Source: UBA1724 sp963632245
GTDB taxonomy: Bacteria > Verrucomicrobiota > Lentisphaeria > Oligosphaerales > Oligosphaeraceae
NCBI GenBank assembly: GCA_963632245.1
Contig: CAVGTF010000062.1
Span: 1-13,078, forward strand
Direction of reading: 5' to 3'
DNA length: 13,078 nucleotides
Of this stretch, positions 6,739-13,078 are shown piece after piece. How positions within the stretch are numbered: position 1 is the first letter of the stretch; each line of letters starts with the position of its first letter. The translations under genes were made by a program, and so were the position numbers. The notes below the pieces were generated by a model. That model saw only the letters and a list, made by a program, of their open reading frames with translations, did not search any database and was not told the DNA's origin.

Positions 6739-7053
6739 CTAGCCCTGGACAATCTCCTTCACGGTGAGCCGGGTCATGTCCTGGCGATGGCCGTTCTTGC
6801 AGCGGCTGCGCTTACGGCGCTTCATCTTGAAGACGATCAGTTTGGGACCGCGGAACTGGTCCTTGATCTCCGCCTTCACAACGGCGCCAGCCACGGTGGG
6901 CGCGCCGAAGACGGTGTCATTGTCGTTGGAGATGAGCAGGACTTCGCCGAAGTCCACGGCGTCGCCGGCGTTGCCGGGAATCCGGTCGATTTCGAAATCC
7001 TGGCCGGGCTCCACCTTATACTGCTTGCCGGAGGTCTTGATGATGGCGTACAT
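6739..7053 (-). CDS. rplU: Large ribosomal subunit protein bL21
   Basis: L21 is a small 23S rRNA-binding protein of the 50S subunit. The 104-aa product has the family length and key blocks: MYAIIKTSGKQYKVEPGQ at the start, IDRIPGNAGDAVDFGEVLLI (22-41), then the basic IVFKMKRRKRSRCKNGHRQDMT near the C-terminus (YKRRK..RKRGHRQ in most members). GGGAG lies 11 nt before the ATG. A good sigma70-like promoter stands about 80 nt upstream. In most bacteria rpmA (L27) follows directly; here no rpmA is found and a structured region with a terminator follows instead. A 6-bp hairpin (6724-6740) overlaps the stop codon, followed by ten C on the minus strand (6714-6723). Confidence 0.96.
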   Translation of the reverse strand: MYAIIKTSGKQYKVEPGQDFEIDRIPGNAGDAVDFGEVLLISNDNDTVFGAPTVAGAVVKAEIKDQFRGPKLIVFKMKRRKRSRCKNGHRQDMTRLTVKEIVQG

Positions 7054-7131
7054 AGTCGGAAAAACTCCCGTGTGTTGGGGTTGTCTCTTGTTTTATGGTG
7101 ATTAAAAAAGGTCTTTTGCGGTGAGTGCGTT

Positions 7132-7159
7132 AATATAATGACGCCGCCGCTGTTTTCAA
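7132..7159 (-). promoter_or_regulatory. Sigma70-like promoter of rplU
   Basis: On the minus strand TTGAAA (7154-7159) is separated by 16 nt from TATATT (7132-7137). These match TTGACA and TATAAT at five and five of six positions. The spacer is slightly short but acceptable. A start site near 7125 would give a leader of about 70 nt. It lies in the 162-nt gap between the HPr-domain gene and rplU, which suits independent transcription of rplU. Confidence 0.65.
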
Positions 7160-7215
7160 CCCTGGGAGCCCCCCGGACCGCGCCGCCCGACCCCCGGGCG
7201 ATGCCGGATTCGAGG

Positions 7216-8784
7216 CTAGTTCATGGGGTGGTAGTGAGAGAGATACGTGAGTTCCCGGGGCAGGGGGATATTGGCGCCGGTCTCGTTTTCGCCGTAGCCG
7301 TTTTCTGCCAGGATCTGGATATCGTCCAGCACGCGGACGTCGCCGCGGAAGGTGACCTTGCAGTCGAAGATGATATTGATCTTTCGCTGGGCGTGGAGGG
7401 TGGCGATGACGCTGAGCATGAGTTCCTGGAGAGTGGGTGCGGTGGAGCTCTTGATGAGGGGTTCCACGTCCAGGGGATACACCAGCACCCGCAGCAGATT
7501 CGCGCTTGCCATCTGGCGAATGAGCTCCAGCGCCGCACTGGTCCGCGAGAGCTCCCCGGCATCGATCTTTCGCTGCATGCCCGCGATCTCGGTGCTGCGC
7601 TGCTCCAGGCGCTCGCCCACGAACTGCCGCTTCAGCTGGTTGATCCATTCGTTGGCCAGGAAGAGGTTCATGGGAAGGCTGGCGTCGTATTCCTTGTCCA
7701 GGATGAGGGTCACGGGGCTGCCGTAGTGTCGGACGATGGAGGAGATGAGAGTGGCCGGCCGGACATGGAAGCCGAAGTAAGGCGGGATGGGGATCTGGCG
7801 GCTTTCCACCACGGCGTATTGCTGCAGCATGCTCTGGCACAGTCCACGGGCGCCCGCCAGGAATTCGTAGCTGTATCGGCACAGGTAGTGCGTCAGCAGC
7901 TCCAGATACCAGTTGCTCTTCAGCACGCACTCCTTGTGGCAGAAGAGGGAGTCGCCCTGGATCTTGATGTGCCGTTCGTAGAAGTGGATGAAGACCGTTG
8001 CCACCCGTAGCAGGTGTAGCACCACGCTGATGTGTCCCCGCAACCGGCGCAAAGAGGAGTCGCTGCCCTCGATATTGCTGTAGGAGATATAGGTGTCGTA
8101 GAGGGACTGCAGGGTGTGGAAGCGCTCTTCCATGGAGCGGATGGAGGCCTCCGAGAGCTGGTCGAAATTCAGTCCCCGCCACTGTGGCGCGCGGCATTTC
8201 GCCGCGTTGTCCAGGAATTTTGCGTCTTCGGTGCTGTTCAGGAAGCTGGTTGCCAGGTGGATCACCAGGTGTTTGGCGTCCTCCCGGATGCCCATGACGC
8301 GGTCCTTGGGGAGCATTCCGCGGGGGAGGATCTCCGAGTAGTCGTAGCCGATGAGCTCTTCCGGCGGCGGCCATCCCAGACGCATGGCGTCATCCATGAC
8401 CTGTCGCAGGGAGCAGAAGAGAAAGTTCGAGACGAAGGTGACTGCGCCCGCCGTATCCTGCTCCATCTTCGGGTAGTTTCCGTGGAAGTCGTAGGAGTGG
8501 ATGGTGTGCTGCAGGTGCAACAGGTCGTAGCCCGCATTGCTGAAGTTTTTGATCATGGCCACGTGCATGCGCAGCCGATGCCAGGTCTCGTTGCTCCTGG
8601 CACCGTAGGCATCCAGCAACTCCTCCAATTGGCTGGATTCCGCCAGCAAAAAGCTCAGCAGTGGCCGCGTCAACACGAAGTTCTCCGCTCCCTTCTCCAC
8701 AAAATGGACACAGTGCGAGAGCAATAGCGCGGAACGCTCTCGCAACAGTCCATCAAATAATTGGGAGTCGACTTCTTTCTCCAT
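7216..8784 (-). CDS. Large protein with an embedded HPr-like domain
   Basis: The family is not recognised as a whole. The 522-aa product has no signal peptide or membrane span and should be cytosolic. Residues 1-330 are mostly helical and rich in His and Cys. At 335-382 the segment PPYFGFHVRPATLISSIVRH followed by YDASLPMNLFLA resembles HPr, the phosphocarrier of the sugar phosphotransferase system. H340 in GFHVRPA matches the phosphorylated His15 of HPr (GLHARPA). S369 lies near the position of the regulatory Ser46; that alignment is tentative. The rest (383-522) is about 140 residues, longer than the 40 that complete a normal HPr, so the fold has an insertion or the tail is a separate domain. 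I start at ATG 8784; the extension to 9012 is low-quality sequence. There is no SD site. It stands alone, 458 nt after the Q-rich gene, and no EI or EII gene is in view. Confidence 0.8.
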   Translation of the reverse strand: MEKEVDSQLFDGLLRERSALLLSHCVHFVEKGAENFVLTRPLLSFLLAESSQLEELLDAYGARSNETWHRLRMHVAMIKNFSNAGYDLLHLQHTIHSYDFHGNYPKMEQDTAGAVTFVSNFLFCSLRQVMDDAMRLGWPPPEELIGYDYSEILPRGMLPKDRVMGIREDAKHLVIHLATSFLNSTEDAKFLDNAAKCRAPQWRGLNFDQLSEASIRSMEERFHTLQSLYDTYISYSNIEGSDSSLRRLRGHISVVLHLLRVATVFIHFYERHIKIQGDSLFCHKECVLKSNWYLELLTHYLCRYSYEFLAGARGLCQSMLQQYAVVESRQIPIPPYFGFHVRPATLISSIVRHYGSPVTLILDKEYDASLPMNLFLANEWINQLKRQFVGERLEQRSTEIAGMQRKIDAGELSRTSAALELIRQMASANLLRVLVYPLDVEPLIKSSTAPTLQELMLSVIATLHAQRKINIIFDCKVTFRGDVRVLDDIQILAENGYGENETGANIPLPRELTYLSHYHPMN

Positions 8785-9242
8785 AAAAAAACAGTGACGC
8801 GGGACGCGGAGGGTGGCCGTCGCCTGAAAAAGGGACAGCGGGACCTTCGCGGAAAAAGGCGAATATCCCCCCGTGAATTGAGGAAGGCGCCGGGAGTGGC
8901 GCCTCCGGAGGGAGGAAGCGGGGACGGAAAAGGTATGCCGCGCGGTTGTGCGGCGATGAGGGGAGGCGTGGGGGCCGGAGGGCGGCGGAGAGACGCGCTC
9001 TCTCCGAATCAAGTGCCTCCGGGGATAGAAGGGATCCCTCCGCCTGAACCAACATGGCGAGGGACCCGGTGATTATTCGGGAATACCTTAACCCCCTTTC
9101 AAGGGTTTGCAACTAGCCGACTGCGGAAATGCGCAAAGATGACAATTCCTGTCGCATTGTGCACGGATCCATGCAACCCGAATGGCTCGCGTACGAATGC
9201 CATCCGGGGTGCAAGGGGAGTGTGGTGTTTTTGGGGGTAGTT
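8785..9242. other. 458-bp gene-free spacer
   Basis: This separates the Q-rich gene from the HPr-domain gene. Open frames here have no recognisable protein content. Besides the large hairpin at 9172-9213, it holds a GGCGCC/GGCGCC hairpin with loop GGGAGT, close to 8890-8905, and GC-rich sequence. A promoter for the HPr-domain gene is expected. The best candidate, TTGAAA with AATAAT in the 9060-9110 stretch of the minus strand, has a 19-nt spacer and is weak. Confidence 0.5.
9172..9213 (-). other. Long hairpin downstream of the Q-rich gene
   Basis: Outer TGCA/TGCA, then CCCG/CGGG, then ATGGC/GCCAT stack into a stem with two single mismatched positions, one of which becomes a G-T wobble on the minus strand. 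The loop holds a further TCG/CGA. It lies 29 nt past the Q-rich stop codon. No T run follows, so it may stabilise the 3' end of the mRNA or assist Rho-dependent termination. It is not a classic intrinsic terminator. Confidence 0.5.
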
Positions 9243-9923
9243 CTACCGTGGCTTGCGGGTCCGGCGATACTCCTCTTCCAGCTGCTGCTGTCGGATGCGC
9301 TCCTGCTCTTCGAGGCGCTGCTGTTCGGCGGCGCGGGCGCGGTCGATTTCCGCCTGCTTGGCCTGTTCCTGCTGGCGGCGCTGTTCGTCCTGAATGCGCT
9401 GCTGTGCCTCCCGCTGCTGCATCATGATCTGCTCCTGCTGCTGGCGGATGACCTGCTGCTGCAACATCAACTGCTGTTGCATTTGCTGTTGCTGCATCTG
9501 CTGCTGTTGCGCCTGCCGGGGATCCATCTGCGGTTGCATCTGCTGCTGGAGTTTCTGCTGTTCGAGCTGGAAGGTCTTGTTGTGCTGCTGGACCATCTTC
9601 TGGAGGGCTGCGGTCAACTCCTCGCGCTTCTTTTTGGAGATCACGCCGTATCCGGAGAGGTCGATGATCTCCTGCTTCCAGTTCACGCCGTTGTATTTGG
9701 TGCTGGCGCCATTGGGGTCGAGGTTATGGGACTTGATCATCTGGTAGAGCTGATTCTGCAGCTGCTGTGCCTGCTTTTGAGTGATGTTTCCTCTGGGAAG
9801 CACCAGCACCTGGCTGCCGCCGCCGGCTTTGACCACCTTCGCCTCCAGGGAAATGGGCGCCAGGAGACCTAGAAATAGCAGGGATGCAACGAGAAGGGTG
9901 AGGATGTTGCGATTAGTTTTCAT
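9243..9923 (-). CDS. Secreted glutamine-rich coiled-coil protein
   Basis: The 226-aa product is not assigned to a family. It begins with a clear signal peptide: basic MKTNRN, a hydrophobic stretch to about residue 24, and a likely cut after A28 (SLEA/KV). Residues 29-105 form a short, possibly globular region (VLVLPRGNITQKQAQQLQNQ, then NWKQEIIDLSGYGVISKKKRE). From about 105 to 220 it is almost all Q, E, R, M and A, with long Q runs at 127-175, as in a long helix or coiled coil. The end is basic (RRTRKPR). It should act outside the inner membrane. The start is firm: AGGAG lies 9 nt before the ATG within the palindrome TAGGAGTCTCCTA (9926-9938). It overlaps the end of ftsW by 11 nt, so it is probably translationally coupled to it. 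A cell-envelope or division role is inferred from context only. Confidence 0.85.
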   Translation of the reverse strand: MKTNRNILTLLVASLLFLGLLAPISLEAKVVKAGGGSQVLVLPRGNITQKQAQQLQNQLYQMIKSHNLDPNGASTKYNGVNWKQEIIDLSGYGVISKKKREELTAALQKMVQQHNKTFQLEQQKLQQQMQPQMDPRQAQQQQMQQQQMQQQLMLQQQVIRQQQEQIMMQQREAQQRIQDEQRRQQEQAKQAEIDRARAAEQQRLEEQERIRQQQLEEEYRRTRKPR

Positions 9924-11211
9924 GGTAGGAGTCTCCTAGTTTGTTCGGAGTTCGTCCGGTTCGTTCAGGGGAAAGGGTGGGGCAGCGCTGGCTTCCCAGT
10001 TCGCGCCAGATGGCCGCCTGGTTGCGGCGGTGCACATTCAGCACCAGTCCCACCAGGAACATGAGGGAGATGACGCTGGAGCCGCCGTAGGAGAGGAAGG
10101 GCGCCGTCACGCCGGTGGGCGGGAGCCATCCGCTCACCACGCCGATGTTCACCATGGCCTGCACGGCAATCAGGATGGCCACGCCGTGGCAGAGAAGCAG
10201 GTCTTCGCGCCGTCGACACTGCGTGCCCACCTCCGCAATGCCGCCGCAGAGCAGAAGGTATTCCGTCAGGATGGTCAGGAGTCCCAGAAAGCCGAATTCC
10301 TCGCCGATCACCGCCACGATGAAGTCGGTGTGGGGTTCCGGGAGGTAGGTCTTCATGTATCCCTTGGAGTATCCCAGACCCGTGGCGCCGCCGATGCCCA
10401 GGCAGACCTGTGAGCGGAAGAGCTGGAAGGACTCGTTGCTGCGGCCCTCCTCCGGATGGAGCCACGCCACAATGCGGTTTCGGCGCATGGGACTGCCTGC
10501 AATGCCGATGGTTCCCACGATCAGCCCGAGCGCCAAAAGCACCGCCAGCCACCGGAAGCGCACGCCCGTCAGGAACATGAGCAGCAGCAACGTGGTGCCC
10601 GTCACTACGGTGGTGGAGAGGTCCTTGCCCAGGAAGATGAATGCCAGGAGCATTCCGCAGGAGAAGACCGGCACTACCACTCCCGCCATCAGGCTCTTGG
10701 TCTTCTGGCGCGGGAGGGTCCCGTAGTACGCCGCCAGGAAGAGCACCAGCGAGACCTTCGCGAATTCCGAGGGCTGGATCTGGAAGCCGCCTATGCGCAG
10801 CCAACGCACGGCGCCCTTTACGGCGGCGGCGCAGGGGAAGAAGCGGAGGGTGTCACTGCCCCAGAGCTTCACCGACAGCGCGGCGCAGGTCAGATACGCC
10901 AGCGGGAGGATGGTGGCCAGCAGGAGCCAGTGGCTCTTGCGGTAGAGGCGGTCCAGCGGGAAAAATGCGCCCGCGATGCAGCACGCCATCCCCAGCCCAA
11001 TCCATACCAACTGCGTAAGAAAATAACGGGTCCCCGATCCGGAAATTGTGGCGGAGGAGATCATGCAGACGCCCTCCGTCAACATGATCGCCATCACCAC
11101 CACCACGAGGTGCGCGGCGTAGCGCGCGGGAAAGGATAGCCCCGCGCCAAGCTCCTCCGCACTCCAGGTCTCGGGACGCGGGGATGACGATTGCCCCCGA
11201 CGCTCAGCCAT
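9913..11211 (-). CDS. ftsW: SEDS-family peptidoglycan polymerase FtsW
   Basis: FtsW polymerises lipid II into septal glycan strands with a partner class B penicillin-binding protein. The 432-aa product has about ten hydrophobic spans. Family landmarks are RWLRIGGFQIQPSEFAK (136-152), the extracellular-loop motif PEPHTDFIVAVIGEEFGFLG (291-310), and NIGVVSGWLPPTGVTAPFLSYGGSS (355-379). D296 in HTDF corresponds to the conserved Asp of this loop. HTDF and LPPTG with SYGGSS favour FtsW/SpoVE over RodA, though the split is not absolute. The loop before the QPSEF block (about 116-135) is somewhat long. Start: ATG 11211, with GAGG 9 nt upstream and an 8-nt overlap (ATGGCTGA) with the HD gene. The 20-residue extension to 11271 is rejected. 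It is outside any dcw cluster; no mur gene or ftsI is nearby. Confidence 0.92.
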   Translation of the reverse strand: MAERRGQSSSPRPETWSAEELGAGLSFPARYAAHLVVVVMAIMLTEGVCMISSATISGSGTRYFLTQLVWIGLGMACCIAGAFFPLDRLYRKSHWLLLATILPLAYLTCAALSVKLWGSDTLRFFPCAAAVKGAVRWLRIGGFQIQPSEFAKVSLVLFLAAYYGTLPRQKTKSLMAGVVVPVFSCGMLLAFIFLGKDLSTTVVTGTTLLLLMFLTGVRFRWLAVLLALGLIVGTIGIAGSPMRRNRIVAWLHPEEGRSNESFQLFRSQVCLGIGGATGLGYSKGYMKTYLPEPHTDFIVAVIGEEFGFLGLLTILTEYLLLCGGIAEVGTQCRRREDLLLCHGVAILIAVQAMVNIGVVSGWLPPTGVTAPFLSYGGSSVISLMFLVGLVLNVHRRNQAAIWRELGSQRCPTLSPERTGRTPNKLGDSYHEN

Positions 11212-12490
11212 GGATGAGATCCTCGGGAACCAACCGCAGATACGACGCGAAGACCGCGCCGAAGTCCACATTCCCTTCCTTGCGGCCCTGGTATTCCTTC
11301 CAGAGGCGCCGGACGCCGTCCTGCAGATGCTGGCTGGTCACGCCGTTGTGGATGGACTCCGCGGCTTCCAGGAAGGCGGCCAGCTTGTCGGAGCAGTCGA
11401 TGAACCGTCCGTCCACGGGCAGGAATTCGGCGCTGTTGTAGGTGCTTTCCAGGTCCTCGAAGGAGATTCCCAGGGTGGGGTGGGGATCGCTCTGGCGGAA
11501 GATCCGGTTGTCGAATTCGTCCTTGGTGTAGTAGGAGAGGAGTCGATACCACTTGGGGTGAACCAGCGGCTGGACCTTCTCTTCCATCTGGAGGGTCTCG
11601 TATTCCTTGATGATATCGGGCAGGCCGTCCACGGCGTTTTTGACGGGGGAGGTGATATCGCGGGTCAGCGCCTCGGGCAGATCATGGAAGAGCGCGCCCA
11701 GGAAGCTATTGACTTTGCGCTCGGGACACGCCTTGGTGTCGCAGAGTGCCAGGTATGTGATGATGGCCACCATGAGCATGTGTCCCAGCACGCTGGTGGC
11801 GGGGATGCGGGGGCTCTGGCTCCAGCGCTTCTGGAAGCGAAGCTGTCCGCACAGATCCAGGAAGCCGTAGGTCTTGCGCTTTCGCGCGATCTTCTGGACG
11901 CCGATGAGATCCAGGTGGTCCTCCAGCTGGTCCTCGATCTCGCCCTTGATGTTTTCGATGCCGCGGATGAAGGGGCACAGCTGGTAGAGGATGTTGAATT
12001 CCCATTGGGTCGCCAGGTAGTGCGCCGCCTTCAAAATTCGCTTCTCGCGCAACGCGAAGGTGGGCTCCTGGAGATACTTCGCCATGCGCTCCTGGAACCC
12101 GCCGCGCACGCAGCTCGTCAAGGGACCCAGCTTCCGGAGGACCCACTCGTTCAGCTGCGGGCCCTTCTCCGCCATCATACGATGGAAGACCGGCGGCTTG
12201 ATGTCCGTCAGGATGATCCGCTGCAATAGCTCGAAGAGACCACCCTCAATCAACAACGACCAATTCACCGGCTGCGGACGAATCCCCGCGAGACGCTCCT
12301 CCTCGCCACGCTCCTCCTCGCATTTCGCCAGCATCCAGGCGATGATCATCTTGTGCGCCTGCTTGTCCAGCTCCGTGAACTCCATCGGGTTGATCTGGTC
12401 GTTCCAACGACGGATGCACGAGGCGCTGAAGATGAGCTCGATGAGCTCTGGAGAGAGGGAGGAGCCGGCTGCGGAGACGGTGGTGTCCAT
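11204..12490 (-). CDS. HD-domain phosphohydrolase, YfbR-like
   Basis: The 428-aa cytosolic product carries a C-terminal HD domain at about 222-400. The metal-binding set is visible: H237 (SVLGHMLMVAI), H269-D270 (GALFHDLPEALTRDITSPVK) and D365/D368 (IDCSDKLAAFLE). RW at 222-223 and HDxxExLTxDxxxPVK match the YfbR 5'-deoxynucleotidase type of HD protein. Substrate cannot be read from sequence. The N-terminal half is unusual: residues 27-54 (RRWNDQINP, then LDKQAHKMIIAWML) resemble the start of the same domain, as if from a decayed duplicate. YfbR itself is about 200 aa, half this size. I start at ATG 12490; a TTG at 12511 is possible. No SD site is seen. Its stop overlaps the ftsW start by 8 nt, so the two are cotranscribed and probably coupled. 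Confidence 0.85.
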   Translation of the reverse strand: MDTTVSAAGSSLSPELIELIFSASCIRRWNDQINPMEFTELDKQAHKMIIAWMLAKCEEERGEEERLAGIRPQPVNWSLLIEGGLFELLQRIILTDIKPPVFHRMMAEKGPQLNEWVLRKLGPLTSCVRGGFQERMAKYLQEPTFALREKRILKAAHYLATQWEFNILYQLCPFIRGIENIKGEIEDQLEDHLDLIGVQKIARKRKTYGFLDLCGQLRFQKRWSQSPRIPATSVLGHMLMVAIITYLALCDTKACPERKVNSFLGALFHDLPEALTRDITSPVKNAVDGLPDIIKEYETLQMEEKVQPLVHPKWYRLLSYYTKDEFDNRIFRQSDPHPTLGISFEDLESTYNSAEFLPVDGRFIDCSDKLAAFLEAAESIHNGVTSQHLQDGVRRLWKEYQGRKEGNVDFGAVFASYLRLVPEDLIHG

Positions 12491-12597
12491 GGTGTGAAAA
12501 TTACCGCGCAAAAAAAAGAAATAACAGGCACGCTACGAATAGAAAAGGCGCTCCGCTAAATATATCCCCCGCAGCCGCTACGGCGCATCGCGCCTGC

Positions 12598-12624
12598 GTA
12601 GCGCGGCTACTCAAGCCGCGCTAC
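12598..12624. repeat. Perfect 11-bp hairpin
   Basis: GTAGCGCGGCT and AGCCGCGCTAC pair perfectly around the 5-nt loop ACTCA. There is no long T run on either side, so it is not a clear terminator. It may be a copy of a dispersed palindromic repeat. It lies about 110 nt upstream of the HD gene. Confidence 0.7.
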
Positions 12625-12685
12625 TTCCTAAATACCGCCTTCGGAACGGTGCCTAGCCATGGAGCGTGCCTTCCTAGCGGGGTAC

Positions 12686-12717
12686 CCAAAGGACTGGGGC
12701 TGCCGCCCCCGTGCCCC
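12686..12717 (+). repeat. GC-rich inverted element, copy 1
   Basis: CCAAAGGAC, then GGGGC-TGCC-GCCCC, then CGTGCCCCC. It matches, in opposite orientation and with a few changes, the element at 13028-13059. Each copy has its own small GGGGC/GCCCC hairpin with a different loop. This is typical of a dispersed REP-like repeat. Confidence 0.6.
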
Positions 12718-12726
12718 CGCCCCGAA

Positions 12727-12838
12727 GGTAGTAGGGAGAAGGTAGTAGGGAGAAGGTAGTAGGGAGAAGGTAGTAGGGAGAAGGTAGTAGGGAGAAGGTA
12801 GTAGGGAGAAGGTAGTAGGGAGAAGGTAGTAGGGAGAA
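12727..12838 (+). repeat. 14-bp minisatellite, eight perfect copies
   Basis: GGTAGTAGGGAGAA is repeated head to tail exactly eight times, with a trailing GG. Perfect identity suggests recent expansion, so copy number may vary between strains. The minus-strand open frame across it is a repetitive peptide and is not regarded as a gene. Confidence 0.97.
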
Positions 12839-12841
12839 GGT

Positions 12842-12965
12842 TTATAAGGTGCCGCAGGCGCTCTTCCGCCCGCCGGCGCATAAAAAGCGCCGTAAGTACT
12901 TAGCCATTAGTGGCTAGTGGCTAGTTATAAGGTGCCGCAGGCGCTTTTCCGCCTACCGGCGGTAC
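12842..12965 (+). repeat. Direct repeat of 37 nt, two copies
   Basis: Copies at 12842-12878 and 12925-12961 both start TTATAAGGTGCCGCAGGCGC and differ at only three of 37 positions, 83 nt apart. Each ends in a GC hairpin (CCGCC/GGCGG). The second copy extends into TTCCGCCTACCGGCGGTAC (12947-12965), which occurs again, exact and in the same orientation, at 75-93. Confidence 0.88.
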
Positions 12966-13027
12966 CGGTACCATGCCCCGCTACCCTGGTATTTCTAGGA
13001 GCCATCGCTGCCCAAAAGTATTCGGGG

Positions 13028-13059
13028 GGCACGGGGGGCAGAGCCCCTCCGTCCTTTGG
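13028..13059 (-). repeat. GC-rich inverted element, copy 2
   Basis: This is the reverse-complement relative of the element at 12686-12717: on the minus strand CCAAAGGAC, then GGGGC-TCT-GCCCC, then the CCGTGCCCC end. It may continue past the window edge. Confidence 0.55.
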
Positions 13060-13078
13060 AGATCTTCCTTCTACACCA

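Larger units (their letters stand above)
12491..13078. other. Gene-free, repeat-rich region upstream of the HD gene
   Basis: 588 nt without a credible gene. It contains the repeats listed separately: a hairpin at 12598-12624, inverted GC-rich elements at 12686-12717 and 13028-13059, a minisatellite at 12727-12838 and a direct repeat at 12842-12965. A small tandem TGGCTAG doublet lies near 12911-12924, next to an inverted TTAGCCA. No convincing promoter for the HD gene was found; the AT-rich stretches near 12500-12570 are candidates only. Confidence 0.7.

Noticed and set aside
7138..8010. 290-aa open frame on the plus strand
   Set aside because: It lies opposite the HPr-domain gene, which has the HPr motif on the minus strand. 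The plus frame has none.
8753..9112. 119-aa minus-strand open frame upstream of the HPr-domain gene
   Set aside because: It has arginine/proline-rich composition typical of non-coding GC-rich DNA, no SD site, and overlaps the HPr-domain gene start.
12727..12838. CRISPR-like array
   Set aside because: The units are contiguous 14-mers with no spacers between them, so it is a plain tandem repeat.
12621..12881. 86-aa minus-strand frame with LLPTTFSLLPSPYY repeats
   Set aside because: It is produced entirely by reading through the 14-bp minisatellite; there is no SD site or recognisable start region.

Overview
The window looks like ordinary chromosome from a GC-rich, Gram-negative bacterium. All eleven genes I can support lie on the minus strand, so transcription runs from high to low coordinates. 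The presence of lpxA implies lipid A and an outer membrane. Several genes have clear Shine-Dalgarno (SD) sites (rplT, rpmI, rplU, the Q-rich gene). Others (tyrS, lpxA, hisB, thrS, the HPr-domain gene, the HD gene) have none. Together with lone lpxA and ftsW genes and repeat-rich spacers, this would fit the Verrucomicrobiota/Lentisphaerota/Kiritimatiellota group. That placement is an inference and is not demonstrated here.

Layout, in transcription order. (1) 12491-13078 is a gene-free, repeat-rich stretch with a 14-bp minisatellite, a direct repeat, an inverted GC-rich element and a perfect 11-bp hairpin. (2) 12490-9243 is a tightly overlapping three-gene unit: a YfbR-like HD-domain hydrolase, the septal peptidoglycan polymerase FtsW, and a secreted glutamine-rich coiled-coil protein. 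(3) After a 458-bp spacer comes a 522-aa protein with an embedded HPr-like phosphocarrier motif (8784-7216). (4) Next is rplU with its own sigma70-like promoter and a downstream terminator. (5) tyrS and lpxA follow, each preceded by a C-rich, G-free leader. (6) After a terminator comes hisB, then thrS (without the TGS domain), then the conserved infC-rpmI-rplT translation cluster, closed by a strong terminator at 234-280. (7) The low-coordinate end (1-233) is again gene-free and carries a 19-bp sequence that also occurs in the high-coordinate repeat region.

Most of the genes are housekeeping: translation (rplT, rpmI, infC, thrS, tyrS, rplU), histidine synthesis (hisB), lipid A synthesis (lpxA) and cell division (ftsW). 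The less familiar content is the HPr-domain protein, the HD-ftsW-Q-rich unit, and the spacers with hairpins, G-free leaders and repeats. I saw no defence system, CRISPR array, integrase, transposase, tRNA or rRNA.
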